A stretch of DNA of 64,000 nt from Gymnorhina tibicen (Eukaryota > Chordata > Aves > Passeriformes > Artamidae), in the NCBI GenBank assembly GCA_013399875.1, contig VXAZ01005702.1, forward strand, positions 1,929,300 to 1,993,299, written 5' to 3'. The notes under the pieces were generated by a model. It saw only the letters and a list, made by a program, of their open reading frames with translations. It was not told the DNA's origin and did no database searches. Position 1 is the first letter of the stretch. Each line of letters starts with the position of its first letter. This document shows, piece by piece, positions 1-14,300 of this stretch. A program made the translations under genes and the position numbers.

Positions 1-3000
1 GATAGAAGTGGTAAAATGGTAAATTTGCTTATATAAAAGCGAAAGGAAATGTAACCATTACTATCTGTAACCATCACTCTCACTATTGCAGTGTAATCAT
101 TGTTTTGGTTATTGCACAGGACTTAAATCTCAAAGTCAGCAGTGCCGACAGTATGCGTGCTGAACTTAGGAATGTAATATATGTGGCATTAGCAGTGGGG
201 CTATAAGAGGGCTCATTAAAAAATTACTAGGTATGAAATGGATTGTTTGTTCTGTCTTAGGTATAATGTTCAAGTAATAGAGTGGTATTAACATTCACTT
301 TGGAGGACAAGACATGACTCAAAAGTTAATTGCCTGTTTAGCAGCCTGTTGCATTTGAAGATCTGAAATGAACTTTCCCTCACACTTAATGAGCTAGAGC
401 TTTTTTAATTGGAAAAATATTTGTTAGTGCTCCAGCTGTTAATATTATAAATGCCTAGGGCCTCCTCTGGCTTAATTTGTTATGCTGTAATTTAAAGTTC
501 ACCAGAATGCATTTTAAATAGCAGCATGTGAACCAGGGTGGAAATAAATAACCTCTTGCAGAAGATTCTTCAAAGACTGAACAAAATCATGCTGCAAGCC
601 CTGACAAAAATATAAAGCAGACACTAAGAGCAGACTATTGTGGAGGGGGACAGGTCTTATGTCAGAGACAAACACCTCAGTTGGAAAAAGGTTATTTATG
701 CTATACAGAATCCATCTGAACAGGAGTCTTCTTGCAACAGAAAATATATCTATGGGATGCTGCAGTTTTTATTGGGTTGAAAGGGCAAGGGGAAAAAATG
801 TATTTTGGTTGTATTTCAATGTATTTCAGTTGTAATTCTAAAACATGTCCTTGCTTCTGATTCTCTTGTAAAATGAAAATATCTGCAAAGTTTCTTTTTT
901 CATTATCTTAATTTTGCAAAGGTTCAGTCAGGGTTTAAACTCGAACGTAGCTAAAATATATGTAAAATGGTGTTGGGAGGAATTGATTTTTGCCCCTTAG
1001 CATCCAGTTCTTTCCACACATCATTATTTATTGCAAAAATAATTATTTACAAGCACACCTCAAAATTTCTCTTGGCTAGGACAGACACCTGTGATTGGAA
1101 CTTATTTCACTTTTTTGGTTCCTGATAAAAAGTAATGGCATAACTAAAGAAGTAATCAAAGTTGTCAAAACTCTAAGTCATCTAAATTTGTGAATTGTGC
1201 TTCATAGCTAGAAACTTCAGGGCAGAATTTCTCAATATCATCAGAGGGTTTACTTGATCACAGACAGCATAAAAGTGCATGGCTTTGTTTAAGTATTAAC
1301 GTTGTGGTTCAACGTGTGCTTACAGCAGAGACATCTAAATCTTTAAGTTTCTGTATCTTGTTTTATGCCCACATGTGCTTTTAAAGGAAAGTGTTAGACA
1401 TAGTGTACATTAAGGAGGACTGACAGTGTTACTCTCTTGAGTGGAAACCCCAAGCCCAATAAGTCCAGAAATGCTACAGACTTTCCAAAGGAAGTCCTAA
1501 GAACACACTGACTAAAAGAATACCTCATGTATTTGCTGTTTCTGTCAACAGCACAGTAACACTGTGTATCCATCCATGGCCCTGATAATAAACCCTGTCT
1601 AACTCAGTTGATACATGCAGTGAAGAAACTGCATAATTCCTTTCTTTTTACCGTGTTAATCTGCTGTTTGAGCAGCAAAAATGGATGTGATTTTGATGGG
1701 CTGGAATATGGGTTCTTCAGCACACATTGAAATTCAGAAGATCAGATATCTAATTTCAAAAAGCAAGATTATTAAGTTGAAGAACATCTGTCTTGCAAGA
1801 TATGCATTCCCTTTAAAATTACTGTGCTTTGTAATGCTTTGCTTTAAGCTCTTCAGTTGTGGACTTAGCATCATTCATTACTTTGGAGGGAGCAGAACTC
1901 CTGCCTGAAGCAAATTTAATCAAGTGTCACTTCAAACCTCCTGGCAGAAGAAGTGACACCATTTTGTAGCCAGCATATTCCCTTGAACTGTACAGGTCAT
2001 CCTTCAATTCTCATGCAGTGTCATCACTCTATTTATAGTAGAAACCAATGTACCCATGAGAAACAAAACTAGCAGTAATCTTCAAAGGCAGCTCAGTATG
2101 AACTTGTATTTTTTTTTTTTTTTGTGAGAAGATGATGGCATAGGTTCAAGATCCTGTTTCTAGAAAATAATAAATTGATTGTGGTATTCATGAATAATGG
2201 AACATAATTTTTCACCCATCATCCTTGACAGAAAGAGTTGTGTTGTCTTTACTGGGTCAGATGTCAGAAGCCTAAAGCAAGAGATTCTAATCTAATTGGT
2301 GCAATTTATTCATTCAGAAGTAAGACTCTATATTACAGTACTTCAGTGTGAACAGACTGAGACAGGTCATGTCATTGATTTGTTTTTCTAATGGAGAAGT
2401 AATAACTGTTGGTAAATATACTTCAGCAATGGATGAGCTGACTTCTCACTGAAAGAAACTACTTAGGAATGAGAACCTGAGGCTTGTTGAGTTGATGAGT
2501 CTGAAACCTATCTATTATTTCTGCAGGAAAATACAGGCCCCCAACAGTTGTACTTGATGTTCTGCTATATGATGATTTGTCAATGCCATGACAATTGCTT
2601 TTGGGATCATCAGATGTAACGTACATATTTCATCATTGCACACAATCTGCGTTGAAAAGGAAATTGTGTTATTACAATGCATTGAGCATGTCCAATTTCA
2701 GGAAAAACCAAAATATTCTAAACAGACTTGCTTCCCCTTGTAATCTAATTTTCCAGCTACCTCTGGGTATGTACTGAAAAGTTCCATTAAAAGAAAAGGG
2801 AAGAAAGTGTTCTGTTCTCACATCTCAAACTGTCTGTTTCAGGGACACAGGGAGGGTTTGTGATATGCTCAAAAAAAGTGCTCATCTTGCCAAGATTGAT
2901 TAAATAAATAATAAACTGTAGATATATTTATGCATAATACTGCTTGGCATAAAAGCATAGAAAACTGCAGCACAAAAAAGATGCAAACCAAAATTATGAC

Positions 3001-5511
3001 CAGATACAAAACATAGCAGAAATCATAAATTATATCTAAAACACAGATTGACAGAGATAATGGATACATTAGAGCTTCTTTTCCATGTCCTATGGTGCTT
3101 GGAATTAATAGTATGTCTTGCTGGTCTCTGAGAATCTGAAATATTAATGAAAACAAGTGTGCTGCAGTAGCGTAAATTCTGCAAATCTCATGACAAAAAT
3201 AACTGGACGATGTAACCACAAGAAATTATCATGATTGTCAAAATGTCACAAAAGAGCTTAAAGTTTATCATCTATAAGTGGAGGTTTATCAGACCTTGAA
3301 AAGTTAAGGTGTGTTTGGACTGAGAACTTAACAACTCAGTTACCTAAAACTTTCAACATTTAAAGGTTGTTGCAGTCTTTTCTAAATGTATTCACATGGC
3401 ATGTTGTGGAAAACAAGAGACTAAAGCTCACCCCAAAAATCTATTCATCAAGTATCTCAAATGTACTGAGACAGGGCATTGTCATTTTTGTTTCTAACTT
3501 CCTGTCTGAACTCTTGAGATATGTGTCAGTCCCTCAAATGACTAAAAAAAATTCTGCAGTTTGGTTCATGCTGTCACCGTAACATCCAAAAGCAATAGGA
3601 ATTTCTGGAGCCTCTTGGAAAAGAGAAAAATTCTGTGTCGATATCTTCTTACCAAACACCTTAGATCTGGATATTCTTTTGCCTGAACTAAAGCTCCCTG
3701 CCAAGGCTGGAGAACAAGAGCATGACTGAGAATTGACCCTATCATTCATTGAACATGGAAAGTTCCATCATCCTGCCCCTGGTATTCTCAGGCTTCTGAG
3801 CAGAGGTGGTAGAAAAGAAGCCATATCAACAACTTCAAAATAAAGTCTTTAAGAACCATTAATGCATTTTAAAAGTGAGTTTTACTGTTACTGTCTTTGG
3901 TAAGAGTTTCTTCTCTTAAACTCTATACCATACCTATAAAGGTTCAGGGTCAAAAACTGATTGCAATGGAGCTTTGAAGTCAGGGAGGAGGTTTTATTAC
4001 TTCATCAGAAAAGGTAACCTTTGAAGAGGTGAAAGCAGAATATAGTTTATTCTCATATACACTGACAACTCTTCACAAGTGGTATCAAGTCCATTTTTGT
4101 GTAGGGCTGTGAAAGAAGGACATGTACTTTCCACCACTAGAAAAGAGCAGTGCTGTGAGTGTGTTCATGTTCTGCATTTTTGAAAAGTCTGGGATTTTTC
4201 TCAGCAGAAACTTCTGATAAATCAAGGCTAAGTAGAGGCATAAGAGCCTCGTGAGTAGACTTCTCTCAAACTGGTATCTGAAGAAAAGCACATGATATGA
4301 TTAAACTATCTGAGACATCAATTGCTATAAAAGGCAGCCTTTGGCAAGTCATCAAAACTGCTCCTCTGTTTTCTTTGCATTTCTGAGGAGGTAGCTGTAA
4401 TGATGAGGAATGGATATTCTGAAGGCTCATTTTACTTCTGCATATTCCTCTTGCAGCTCTGAAAACTGACAGTAAAATGCTCTCTGTTAGCATCTCACTC
4501 AGTTCCAGTAATGAACAGACTCCCTTCTTCCCAAATAATGGTCACTTAAGAATCACCTGATTGTTCTTCATAGTGATGCATTGTGCTACTGCAAATTCTA
4601 CCAGCCAAGAGGTTTTTGGCAGTTCTAGTCTGAAAATCTAGATATCTTTGTAGGTCTTTCTTGACAGTTCAGAGTACCTCAGTGAAAGGTAACAAGCTCT
4701 TAAGAATTGTTTAAATGTCACACCTCTGTACATGAAGTTAGAAGTCCAGTGGATCTGGATATAGATCTGTCAGTTTACCACAAGAAATAACTTACGTTAA
4801 GATTTATCTTTACTGTCAAGACCCAGCTCAGCTATAGAGTACAATAGTTCTTAATCACAAATTAACTCAGTGGGTCCAAATTCAGCTAAACCGGTATGCT
4901 GATACAGCTGAATGTACTTTCTGTCCAGTTGTAAGAATCCGGTTTTTTGGTTTTAGTAGAATTAAAGTCAGGTTGTCGTGTTTAACTTTTCTGTACTGTG
5001 TTGTCTTTATATGTGTGTGATAGGTAGATTTTCAAAAGCTCTACCAAAATTAATTTATTGGCAATAGATCAATTCATAGTGATCTAACAAATCAGAAAAT
5101 GCTACACTATTAATGTCCTGTAGTTGTGAACTCTCATGTCTTCAGTTCAAAAAGAGTTTGTTTTAATACATCAAAATAACCCATACTGAGAAGACCACGT
5201 AAAACCTTCAGATTAGTGACCTAGCATAGCTAATATCAGATAAGTGTTAATTGTAGTGCAAAAATTTAATGCTGAGAGATATGATAAGAAAAGTGACAAA
5301 CCCTCTAGTTTAACTACCACTTTGGTAAATGGTCAAGCTGGGGTAATAACACAGAAGGTAAGACCTGGTAAAAATGGTGAGCAATAGTGTAGAGTGCAAA
5401 CTAGATTCAACTGTACTGAAGATTTACGGCTTCCATTAAATACTCCAGGATAGAAGCGCTCAATCACATGGTAACAGCGGAGCCAGGGACTTTCAGGACT
5501 CTGCTGTGGGC
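1..5511. other. Unannotated AT-rich sequence
   Basis: I see no convincing exon, RNA gene or recognisable repeat here beyond short homopolymers, such as a T run at about 2107-2123. The longest open frame is 116 codons on the minus strand (3219 to 2869); it is discussed as a finding and is not called a gene. Ancient, heavily decayed repeats could be present below what can be recognised by eye. Confidence 0.5.
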
Positions 5512-6096
5512 TGTGTATGTGTCAACCAGCAACTCAGCACCACACAGTTGCTCTCTCACTGTCCCACAAGGAGGATGGGGGAGAGAACCAGTGAGATAAA
5601 AGTGAAAAAACTTGTAGGTTGAGGTAAAGAGAGTTTAATTAGCAAAGCAAAGGACACGTATGCAAGCAAAACACAACATGGAATTCATTCAACAGTTCCC
5701 ATGGACAGGCAGGTATTCAGCCATCTCCAGGAAAGCAGGGATTCATCACTGGTAGCAGTGACTTGGGAAGACAAATACCATAACTCCAAATATCCCCTCC
5801 TTCCCTGTTCTTTCTTCAGCTTTATATTTTGAGCATGACAATATATGGTTTAGAATATCCCTCTGATCATGAGGGTCAGCTGTCTCAGCTGTGTCCCCTC
5901 CCAACCCTTTTGTGCCCTCAGCCTCCTCACCAGTGGGGTGGGGTGAAAAGGCCTTGGCTCTATGTAAGCCCTGCTCAGCAATAACAAAAACATCTCTAGA
6001 TTATCAACACTTTGTTTTTAGCACAATTCCAAAACACAGCTTAGTACCAGCTACTGTACTGAGAAAATGAACTCTGTCTCAGACAAACCCAGCATA
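5512..6096 (-). mobile_element. Solo retroviral LTR, avian ERV family, antisense
   Basis: Read on the minus strand this matches the common avian LTR family whose other copies here lie at 19369 and 26074. It opens near a TGCTGGGTTTG-like start at the right edge, then has GTTGATAAT and AAGGCCTTTTC blocks, a GTCAGCTG-type block, and ends at the left edge in a degraded form of the family's GGGGTTAAACCAC terminus. The left 20 bases look shortened by a small deletion. I found no matching target duplication, so the exact ends are uncertain by several bases. No internal retroviral sequence adjoins it, so it is a solo LTR. The frame is not coding. Confidence 0.75.
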
Positions 6097-8055
6097 AACA
6101 TCCACTATGTAAATGCTTACTCTGAGTTATGTCACTGGATGTACATCTCTCAGATTAATCCAGGTAATCTGTGTCATAAACACACAGATACTAGCAACCC
6201 AGAAAACTATGGTGTTCTTTGTCATTATTAGCTTCTAGCTGTGTGTCTGCTCAGCTTCCAAAGGCATAGACACACGGATCACAAAAATATACTGCAGCAA
6301 AGCTAGTTGTTTGATAGCTGAAAATCACTTGAAATAAAATAGCTTGAAGTCTTCAAATCGTAGTCCTTTGGCCTTCTGAATCACATAGTCATAGCCAACA
6401 GGTAAAATTTCAGCTACTTTACAGCTTCAGAAAGATGTAAATTTACTCTGGCTTGCCTATACCTCCTTGCCCCATGTAAATCTCAACATTTGACAAGGTC
6501 TGGACACTGTTGCTTTGTTGATCTAAAACTTCTATATATGTAAGTAAATGCACCTTATACCTGTCTGACACAGGTAGGAATGCCAGGTAGTTTGTTTCTT
6601 GTTTTTGTGATTAGTTTGGTTTTTTTAATTTATCTTCATTTTAAAAGACCTTACATTGTTCAAGAAAAGCTGTGTATCAAATCTTCAGGAAACAGAATTT
6701 TCATTTTTCATTATTATTCTTCCCTGTCTGTTGTTACCTGTAGAGCTTGATGACAAGTGACACAGATGTGAGGAAAACACTTTATACTCAAACTTCAAAC
6801 ACCACTCTGAACACAAAGCTATGAGAATTTTCTTCAAACATCTACAAAATTTGGGCCAGCCATTTATCTAATAGATTCAAAAGAATCGCCTAGCTATGGC
6901 TTAAACATGCTAAGCTGAGATACCAAGCATCCCACTCCTCTCAGAATAGATAACGAGTATTTGGTAATTTTTCAAGCCTATGAAGAAGATTTTGACGTAT
7001 CAGGCAAGCACAAAGCTTCTCTCCCCATGAATAAAAATGAAAATCAATTGTCACAGAGCAGTTCTGGAAATGCAGCTGTGTCTGGGGAAGTATAAAATCA
7101 GAAAGGCTGTGTTGCAGGGGAAAGAAATGATAAGCAAGTAAAATGGACTTAACTTTAAAGTCTGGTAAGTTCAAAGGTAAAAAATGATGTTGGTTCTCCA
7201 AGCTAGTGCTACGTATTTATCTTGAATAGATGTTCTAAGTGAACTTTAGAAATTCAGGTAATAGATTAGTCTAAATAGAGAAGTGGAGACCCTGCCTGTA
7301 GGTCACCTTTCAGGCTCTGCAAAAGGAGTTATTTCTTGGGTCCATTGTAATGACCTTTCAGTAAACATGAAGGTCTAGGAACAAAAGCTGCCTTCGTTAC
7401 AAAAGCTTTGTTACTGTGCATTTTCACTGCACTGCAGCATGGGTGATTCCAACTACTTTTATTTCTGGCAGTCAAAATTAATCTAGTCGCGACTGACAAA
7501 CTGTGGTGATGGTGGTGAACTCTCATTGAGAGCAACATATGCTGGAGTTTAGTTCTACCAGCTAAATTCTCTAGTCTGCATTATAGTTAGATTCTGTGTA
7601 CCTGTTCACATGGCAATGTAGGTCAGTTCACAAAAGCTAATTCTTTCAGGTTCAGTGACTGTGAGGTGTCAGCAGTCATGCAGGGCTACAGGTGATTTAC
7701 TCCTTATCACATAGGCCGAAAAACAGGAGGAGAGACTAAAATAAATACATCAGCAACTGAATTGATAAGTTCTTCTGAAGCGGCACCCAGAAGTTGCAAT
7801 TAAATCTATGAAATGTTAATCTTGTTGTGAGATTTCGCATGTTCCTCCTACCCCAAAGGCACCACTGGAGTTTCAATATCCTCCTTCACACAAGGCTCCC
7901 GTGGAGTGGCTGCGGAAGCTTAGTGCAGGCTACCCAAATTTCCAGTGGATTTTGTGGCACCAAGTTGGTCAACAAGGTTAGAAGATGAAGTGCACATATT
8001 TCCTAAACTGTCTAGCTTAAAATTATCAATTATCTAAGCAAACAGAGATAGAGAT
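6097..8055. other. Unannotated sequence
   Basis: No exon, RNA gene or repeat that I recognise. Short open frames on the minus strand near 6941-7201 and 7329-7538 show no protein-like features and no splice context. Confidence 0.45.
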
Positions 8056-8326
8056 AGTGGGGGGGTGTTTGTTTTATATGGACATTTTGTGGAATAGTTT
8101 TTGTGGGCTTTTTTGTTTGGTTGGTTGGTTTTGGTTTTTGGGGTTTTTGTTTGTTTTTGTTTGTTTGTTTGTTTTGAGGTGGGGGTTTTGTTGCTTTGGG
8201 GTTTTTTTGGTTTGTTTTTTTGGGGGGAATTTTTGTTGCTTGTTTGTTTTTGTTTCTTGTTATGTGTTTTTCGGGGTGTGTGCCTGTTCTTTGTTGCTTT
8301 TTTTAGTGGGTTTTTTTTGTGGCAAC
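8056..8326. repeat. G/T-rich low-complexity tract
   Basis: About 270 bases with almost only G and T on the plus strand: irregular runs of T broken by G clusters, including TTTG repeats and runs of six or more G. It creates spurious open frames on both strands (phenylalanine/glycine/cysteine-rich on plus, lysine/asparagine/proline-rich on minus). The strand asymmetry suggests slippage expansion of a simple repeat. No gene is implied. Confidence 0.85.
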
Positions 8327-11300
8327 TAAAATTAACAAGCCTTGTTTTGAAAAGAATACAAGCTCTGTGTTTTATGTTGAGATGCACTGCTGGCCACAGC
8401 CCTACTTGTGAAATGTGAGTTATAGCTGAGGCACCTTGGTGTTTCCAGCTGGCCCTTCTCACAGCTACAACACATCCCAGGAGATGGCAAGACATCCACA
8501 GCTACGAGAGGACCCATTTTTCTCCATCTGGTGTTGTTCTGGATGCACACCCTTGCCTTGTGCCTGTTATGGGGTGGTGAGTGCGGGTCTGGTTGACACA
8601 CTGCAAACTGCAGCGCTCAGTGATGCTTTCCAAACAGCTTTTTCAAGTCTGCTTTCTTTAGGTTCTTAGTTAAGTAGAAAACTGTTCTTCCTTTGCCTCA
8701 GTCCCTTGGAGCAGTTGTTGTTTAATGCTCTAGCTCTAGCCAGACACAAGGCACGGCTTTATGAATTACAAAGTACCATCACATTTCTTTTCCCTCACTG
8801 AGCTGCACACTGGGAACTTCTGCAGGCACTCACTCTGTGGGGACCAGCAGCAAGACAGAGGTGACTGCACCGTTGGCTGGATTTCCTGAGGCAGGGAAGG
8901 CACCTCATGCTTGGGAGCTGCCAGAAGCCCCAAGCCCTGGTCCTGTCACAGCCCTGACTGCCAAGCCTGGCCTGGCACCCACCACACCATCATCTCACCA
9001 GGGCATTGGGAGCCCTGCATATAGGAAAGGCCAACGTGACAGCTGTGTGCGAAAAGGTGCTGAACCCCATCCCACTGAAAAACATTTTAAGGAGAAAGAA
9101 CATCTCATTTTTTTCTGACACCTTCCACTCTCAGCAGAAGGGAGTCTATTAAATCTTTCTAAGCAAGTCAGCTGTCCTAGCTCACCATCTTTTCCTTTCT
9201 CCTGCCTGGATAATGCTCACAGGGACCATAATATGCAACTCATCATTCCATTGGAAAACACACTCAGATGGCTGTGGTTGGCTGCTTTGTTTCCCTGCTT
9301 TCTCAGAGCGGGAGTGAGGATGCTTTCTCCTTATACTTCAGAGGGAAAACAGCCAGAATCAGGGGGAAAATGCCATCCTAACATCTTTCCATGCGTGCTT
9401 GGGGAGTGGAAGGATCTTGGCTTCAGCACATCTCGGCTGCTGTTCTAAATTCCCATGTGGGAAACTCATGAGTTGTTTGATCCAGAAGAGAAGTCTGACA
9501 CACAAAGTTATGGCTCTGATTTTAAAATCAGGATGAAGGAACTGGTTGCTGTTGTATTTCCTTATCAATGATTTCAATGTCTGTTCATTGCCTATGTAAG
9601 TAGGTTGCCTTTTCAAATGGATTGCAGTCACTGAAAACAAGCACACACAAAAATGAAGTGCTGACAGCCCAAGTTACAGCTTTGCAGCTCTTCCAAAATC
9701 TTCAGACTCAAATTTCCACATACGATTGACCCTTTGATATTCTGTGCCTGCATTTCAGAATGCCTGAACTGCTGAAAAGTAATTGTTCTGCTTTTGAACT
9801 GTCTCACTCCTGAACTGGCTGTGAACAAAAACACTCTCCTGAAACCTCTGTTTACTTTTAGTATTTAGTATTGTCAGGTAGCTCAATTGAGAAAACAACC
9901 AGAGGATGGATATTAAACAGCTACTATTTTGCAGGCAGATACTGAGAAATACTCTGAGATCAGATTCTATCAATTATATGTTCCACTATGAGAAAAATAT
10001 TCCTGATTGACCATCTTCCTTGTTGCATTCCTCCAAGAAGTTTTGTGGCTCTCTTAAAAAGACCGATTTTCCAAGCCTAGTGATCAGAAAGTCAAGCATC
10101 ATTTCTCATACAAAAAAGTAGAAAAGTGACAGATTGTCATGTCTCATGTTCCAGTAAGTATTCTTCCAGTAAGTAAACTTCATGGACTTTTTCCCAAGTC
10201 TTCTAAAAATTTTTATAAAAGAGCCACTTGAAGAGATCTGTTGGAGCTGTTCCTTAAAGGAGTATTGCATATTAAAAGTTGACTTTATAAATAGCATTAA
10301 TGCATGCTAGAAATACTTCAGTCTGGCTGAACAAAATGAACCACTGCAAAATGATTACAAGAGTTCACAAAAACTATTTTTGTCACTTATGGACCCACAG
10401 TACAATTTTGTTGATACATTCCTTTCACTTTTAAAACTTTGGACATAATTAGGATCATTGTACTACCACAATGATATTGTCTATGAGACAATTCTAGAAC
10501 ATCCAACTCCTATTGCTGATAAGCCTCCAAGCTTCTTCTATGACACCTTGCTGGTCAGAGATGTGTTAAATTGAATTTTTCTCTTCTTATTTCATCCACC
10601 TTGGTGTACTTCATCAAATAGTTCTGGAAACTACGTCTACTCTTGGGCCTGAAAGGTATTTTGTAGTTCTGCTGCTGGAAAAAAGGTTGAGAAGGAGGAA
10701 AGAAGGAAGCAAAAGGGAAGAAATTAAATGTGTTATATATTTGTAAAATATACTTTTGTCCTTATGGGAATTCATAATGACTTTACAAGGATAATTTTGC
10801 TTTCATTTATTAAGCACTTTTATACAGTTGACACAGATTTACCTACAGTAAATGGATATATCCTTTTTTATCATAAGCATACAATTTTATGTGACAAATA
10901 AATGGAAGGACAGGGACAAGAGTTAATCAAAGCTGTAAAAAATGAGAAGAGCGTGTGTGTGATGCATATTTGTTCATTTTTAGATAGTTATTGTTTGATA
11001 TGGTTATTATAATTCTAAATTGTACTGGGAAATTCAATTGCTTCTACCAAAGATCATGAAAATCTGCTAATAGTATCATGCACCAAGAGACAAAAAAATT
11101 TCTTTTCTGCTTAGCCATTAAATATGTTTGAAATTAATTGCCTTTTAAATTGTGAAGCTTGATTCTCAGACAATCAAGAAGGCGAATTGAAAGAATATAT
11201 GGTGAATTGAAAGAATATATGGTGAGGAGATTCTTTGAATAATTGGACTTCAGCCTTTACTAGTAGTCTTGTACAGCTACATGTAGAAAAACCATTGACT

Positions 11301-14300
11301 GTGCAGCCTCAGTTAAGATTTCATAGTTACTACTGTTATCGTGTGTACAGCTAATGTGTAGCTATTCCACAGCCTTTTTTCAATGTTGCTGAAACATGAT
11401 CACTTCCTGATAAAAACACAGGACTCATTTACTGAAACTATAGGAAAACAGTGTCCCATATCCTTTATTACCATCATTTGATCTTTACTGGATTGGATAG
11501 ATCAGATTTTTTAAAAATAGAGATGCTTCTCTCAACCATCCTGAAGTCTTTCATAATCTTCTTCCCTGTCTTCTGTCCTTTTTCAGTTACATTTTAAAAA
11601 GAAAGGAATAAGCTACCATATCAATTTTAAAGGATTGCATGTGTCCATTTCTAACAGTTTTTAACTGAAGTTAGCTCAGTAAAAACCCTCATTTCTTCCT
11701 ATATGCTAGGTCAGGAACAATATTTTCTTTTTTATGCAATTCTTCTGCTACCTAAAACTAAACTGACCCTACATGTTACTATAAGTCTTAGGTTTCATTG
11801 TGATTCCTTTCATTGTTTTCACTCAATAAAATGTATTTTTAATATATTTCTGTATAATACAGAAGGCAGTCATATCGGTTTAAACTATTTACAAAGCTCC
11901 TTAGTAGTAAACATAATGGTGAAAAATGACTTTAGGCTGAACATGCCAGTATTTTACTATAAGCAAAGACTCTCAAACAGCTCCACAATTCCACTTTTAT
12001 CCAGAGAGGCAGAGAGCCCAAACCCCCCCCAAGGTGTTGGCAGAGAACAAAACACATGAACAGCCGTGTGAATGGCAATAACTTAATTCACAGCTGACTC
12101 CAGTCACTGCCAATGGAAAGATGGACCTGATAGAGCATTAGCAATTTTCATCTGTTAGTAAATCTAGTGTTTCATTCAGAATTTCTCTTTGGGGAGGGAA
12201 AATGTGCTGGAAATTTTCTATCATTTGCTCACTTGCCTTGTTACACACGCAACTGCCTGATTGACACACAGCTTGGCTGCAAACAGAAATGGTCATTTAA
12301 CTGTATGTCTCATCTCTTTGCAAATGTGACCCTTAGCTATGACTTTACTTGCAGGTTAATGTCATGCTGATGTAATGGAAAATGTTCATGCAGCCCAAAG
12401 CTCAGCTTTTCAGGCCAGGAAAAACCAGCAGCTGTTCACATTTGGAAGGTAGTCTTTGCAACCAAAACAGACAAGCAGTTTTCTCTCTCGTACTTGCATA
12501 TTAAGAAGGGACAAGATTTATATAACATCAGGCAATTTTAAGTTAAGAGTAACAAAAATCAGATTGTTTATGCAATTCCAATTAATCTTTATTTATAATT
12601 CTTAAAACAAACTGGTCATATCCTACCTTCAGTGGGACCATAGGCTTGTTGTGGCTCTTGTTTAGAATATGAAAAAGGGAGTTGCAGTGAAAAAATCTTT
12701 GGATGCAGTTCCTATTTGATGTTTACTTTGGAATCCATCTACAGTAAGACAAGAAGGAAAAAGCTTTATTTTTTTGTTAATTTTGCTAAATGTCCCTCTG
12801 AAGATTCTCATTCTGCAGCAGAGTTCCTATAAGGCGTTCAGAAATTTCTTCAAGTATAAGGCTTTTGTGAATATTCACTAATAGCATGTTCCCTGTTCTC
12901 TATATGACTAAACAGATCCAGCTACATTAGTGCTAACCTGAGATTCTCTGGAATTAAGGTTTCGAGCAAACTCAAAACATATTTTGTATAATACAAGTGT
13001 TCATAACAGTATTGGAAGTATAGTTCCTTAGTTGGAAGACAGTTGCAATTGTTCATTGACTTCACCTATGAGTCCCAAGTCCCATTAAGTAAATAAAATG
13101 TGTAAATAGTGTAGAAAATTAGATTTTTCACTGACAGGGATAAAACATGCCCAATACTTTTATTAAGTATTATTTTAGCCAGTTATTTCTGGTTGTTCTG
13201 CATCAATACTGATGGATGCTCAAGGACATACCACACAGAACATTGTATTCTCAATAGTAAAATCATATAGCTCACTTATCATCAAATCTATTCAACAAAG
13301 TACTTGTGGCTATCCTCCCAGTAAAAAGGAACAACCCTGATGTGAACAACACATGTTGGCTGAAATTTTCCACAAATGCTGTCAGAAGGTGCTTTAGAAT
13401 TTGATTGTGCCCAGCACTGAAGATACCAATAGTTTCTTATTTCAATATATTATACAGCTACTCAACTGCCACCCCTCCCCTGGAATACTTATTAAATTTC
13501 TATGGTGCATCAGGTATAAAGTATGAATTATTCTAATTTCCCTTAGAGTATTTACCTTTAAGTTTATAATAATTAGAAATCTTCTATTTTTTTTTAATAC
13601 TACTCTCTTTTGTACAGAAGTGTTTTTTAAAATACTACTTGAAATAAAAGATAACTGGAAATAGATCAGGAAGCAAAAGTAACATGAAGATTGCCAAATA
13701 TTGTTTCTACTATGTGTTACGAGGATTTCAATTAAGATTCAGTGCAGAATATCAGCAACTGGGAAAGCCGAACTTCTGAGATTAACTTCACCATTGCAGC
13801 AGCTCTGTGTATGTTACCATGGAAGCATACCTGAGAGGAAAAAAGCAGTTGCAGAGAGGGAACTAACTGTCTCAATATAGCTGAAAATAACTGTTACAAT
13901 GCTGATCTTATTCTTCTATAAAACTTTTTGCAAGATGGTAAATCCAGACCGATAACCACTTCCTCATTAGCCCCCGTCGTGAGGGCAATACTCCACCAGG
14001 TGTCTATAGAATTGAGCTTATTCTCTAAAATGGTTCTGACAGAAGGCTCACATCTGGGCCAAATACAAAAAAACCACTCTAGCAGAAAAGGGCAATGTCA
14101 AATCACATAGAGAAAACAGCATGAAATGACAATTTAATTGGTAAGGTATTCAGGGTGGGGGTGGGTGGACAGCATTATGTACAATAGAGGAGTAAAAGGT
14201 GCTTTTGTCATTTGATTCTGTCTCTTCATGATTTCAGTCAGCTTTGGTCTTGGAAAATTTCATATGTGTATTTCAGTAGTGTCTTAATGTTCTGGGGACC

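Noticed and set aside
2525..2590. Exon-like segment after TTATTTCTGCAG with an open frame containing PPTVVLDVLLYDD
   Set aside because: It stops after about 20 codons, has no usable donor before the stop, and I could not tie it to any family or neighbouring exon.
8034..8495. 153-codon minus-strand frame rich in lysine, asparagine, threonine and proline
   Set aside because: It is the complement of the G/T-rich low-complexity tract.
8837..9118. 93-codon proline/alanine-rich open frame
   Set aside because: It starts at GTG rather than ATG, has no convincing splice sites and no recognised domain; locally higher GC explains the lack of stops.
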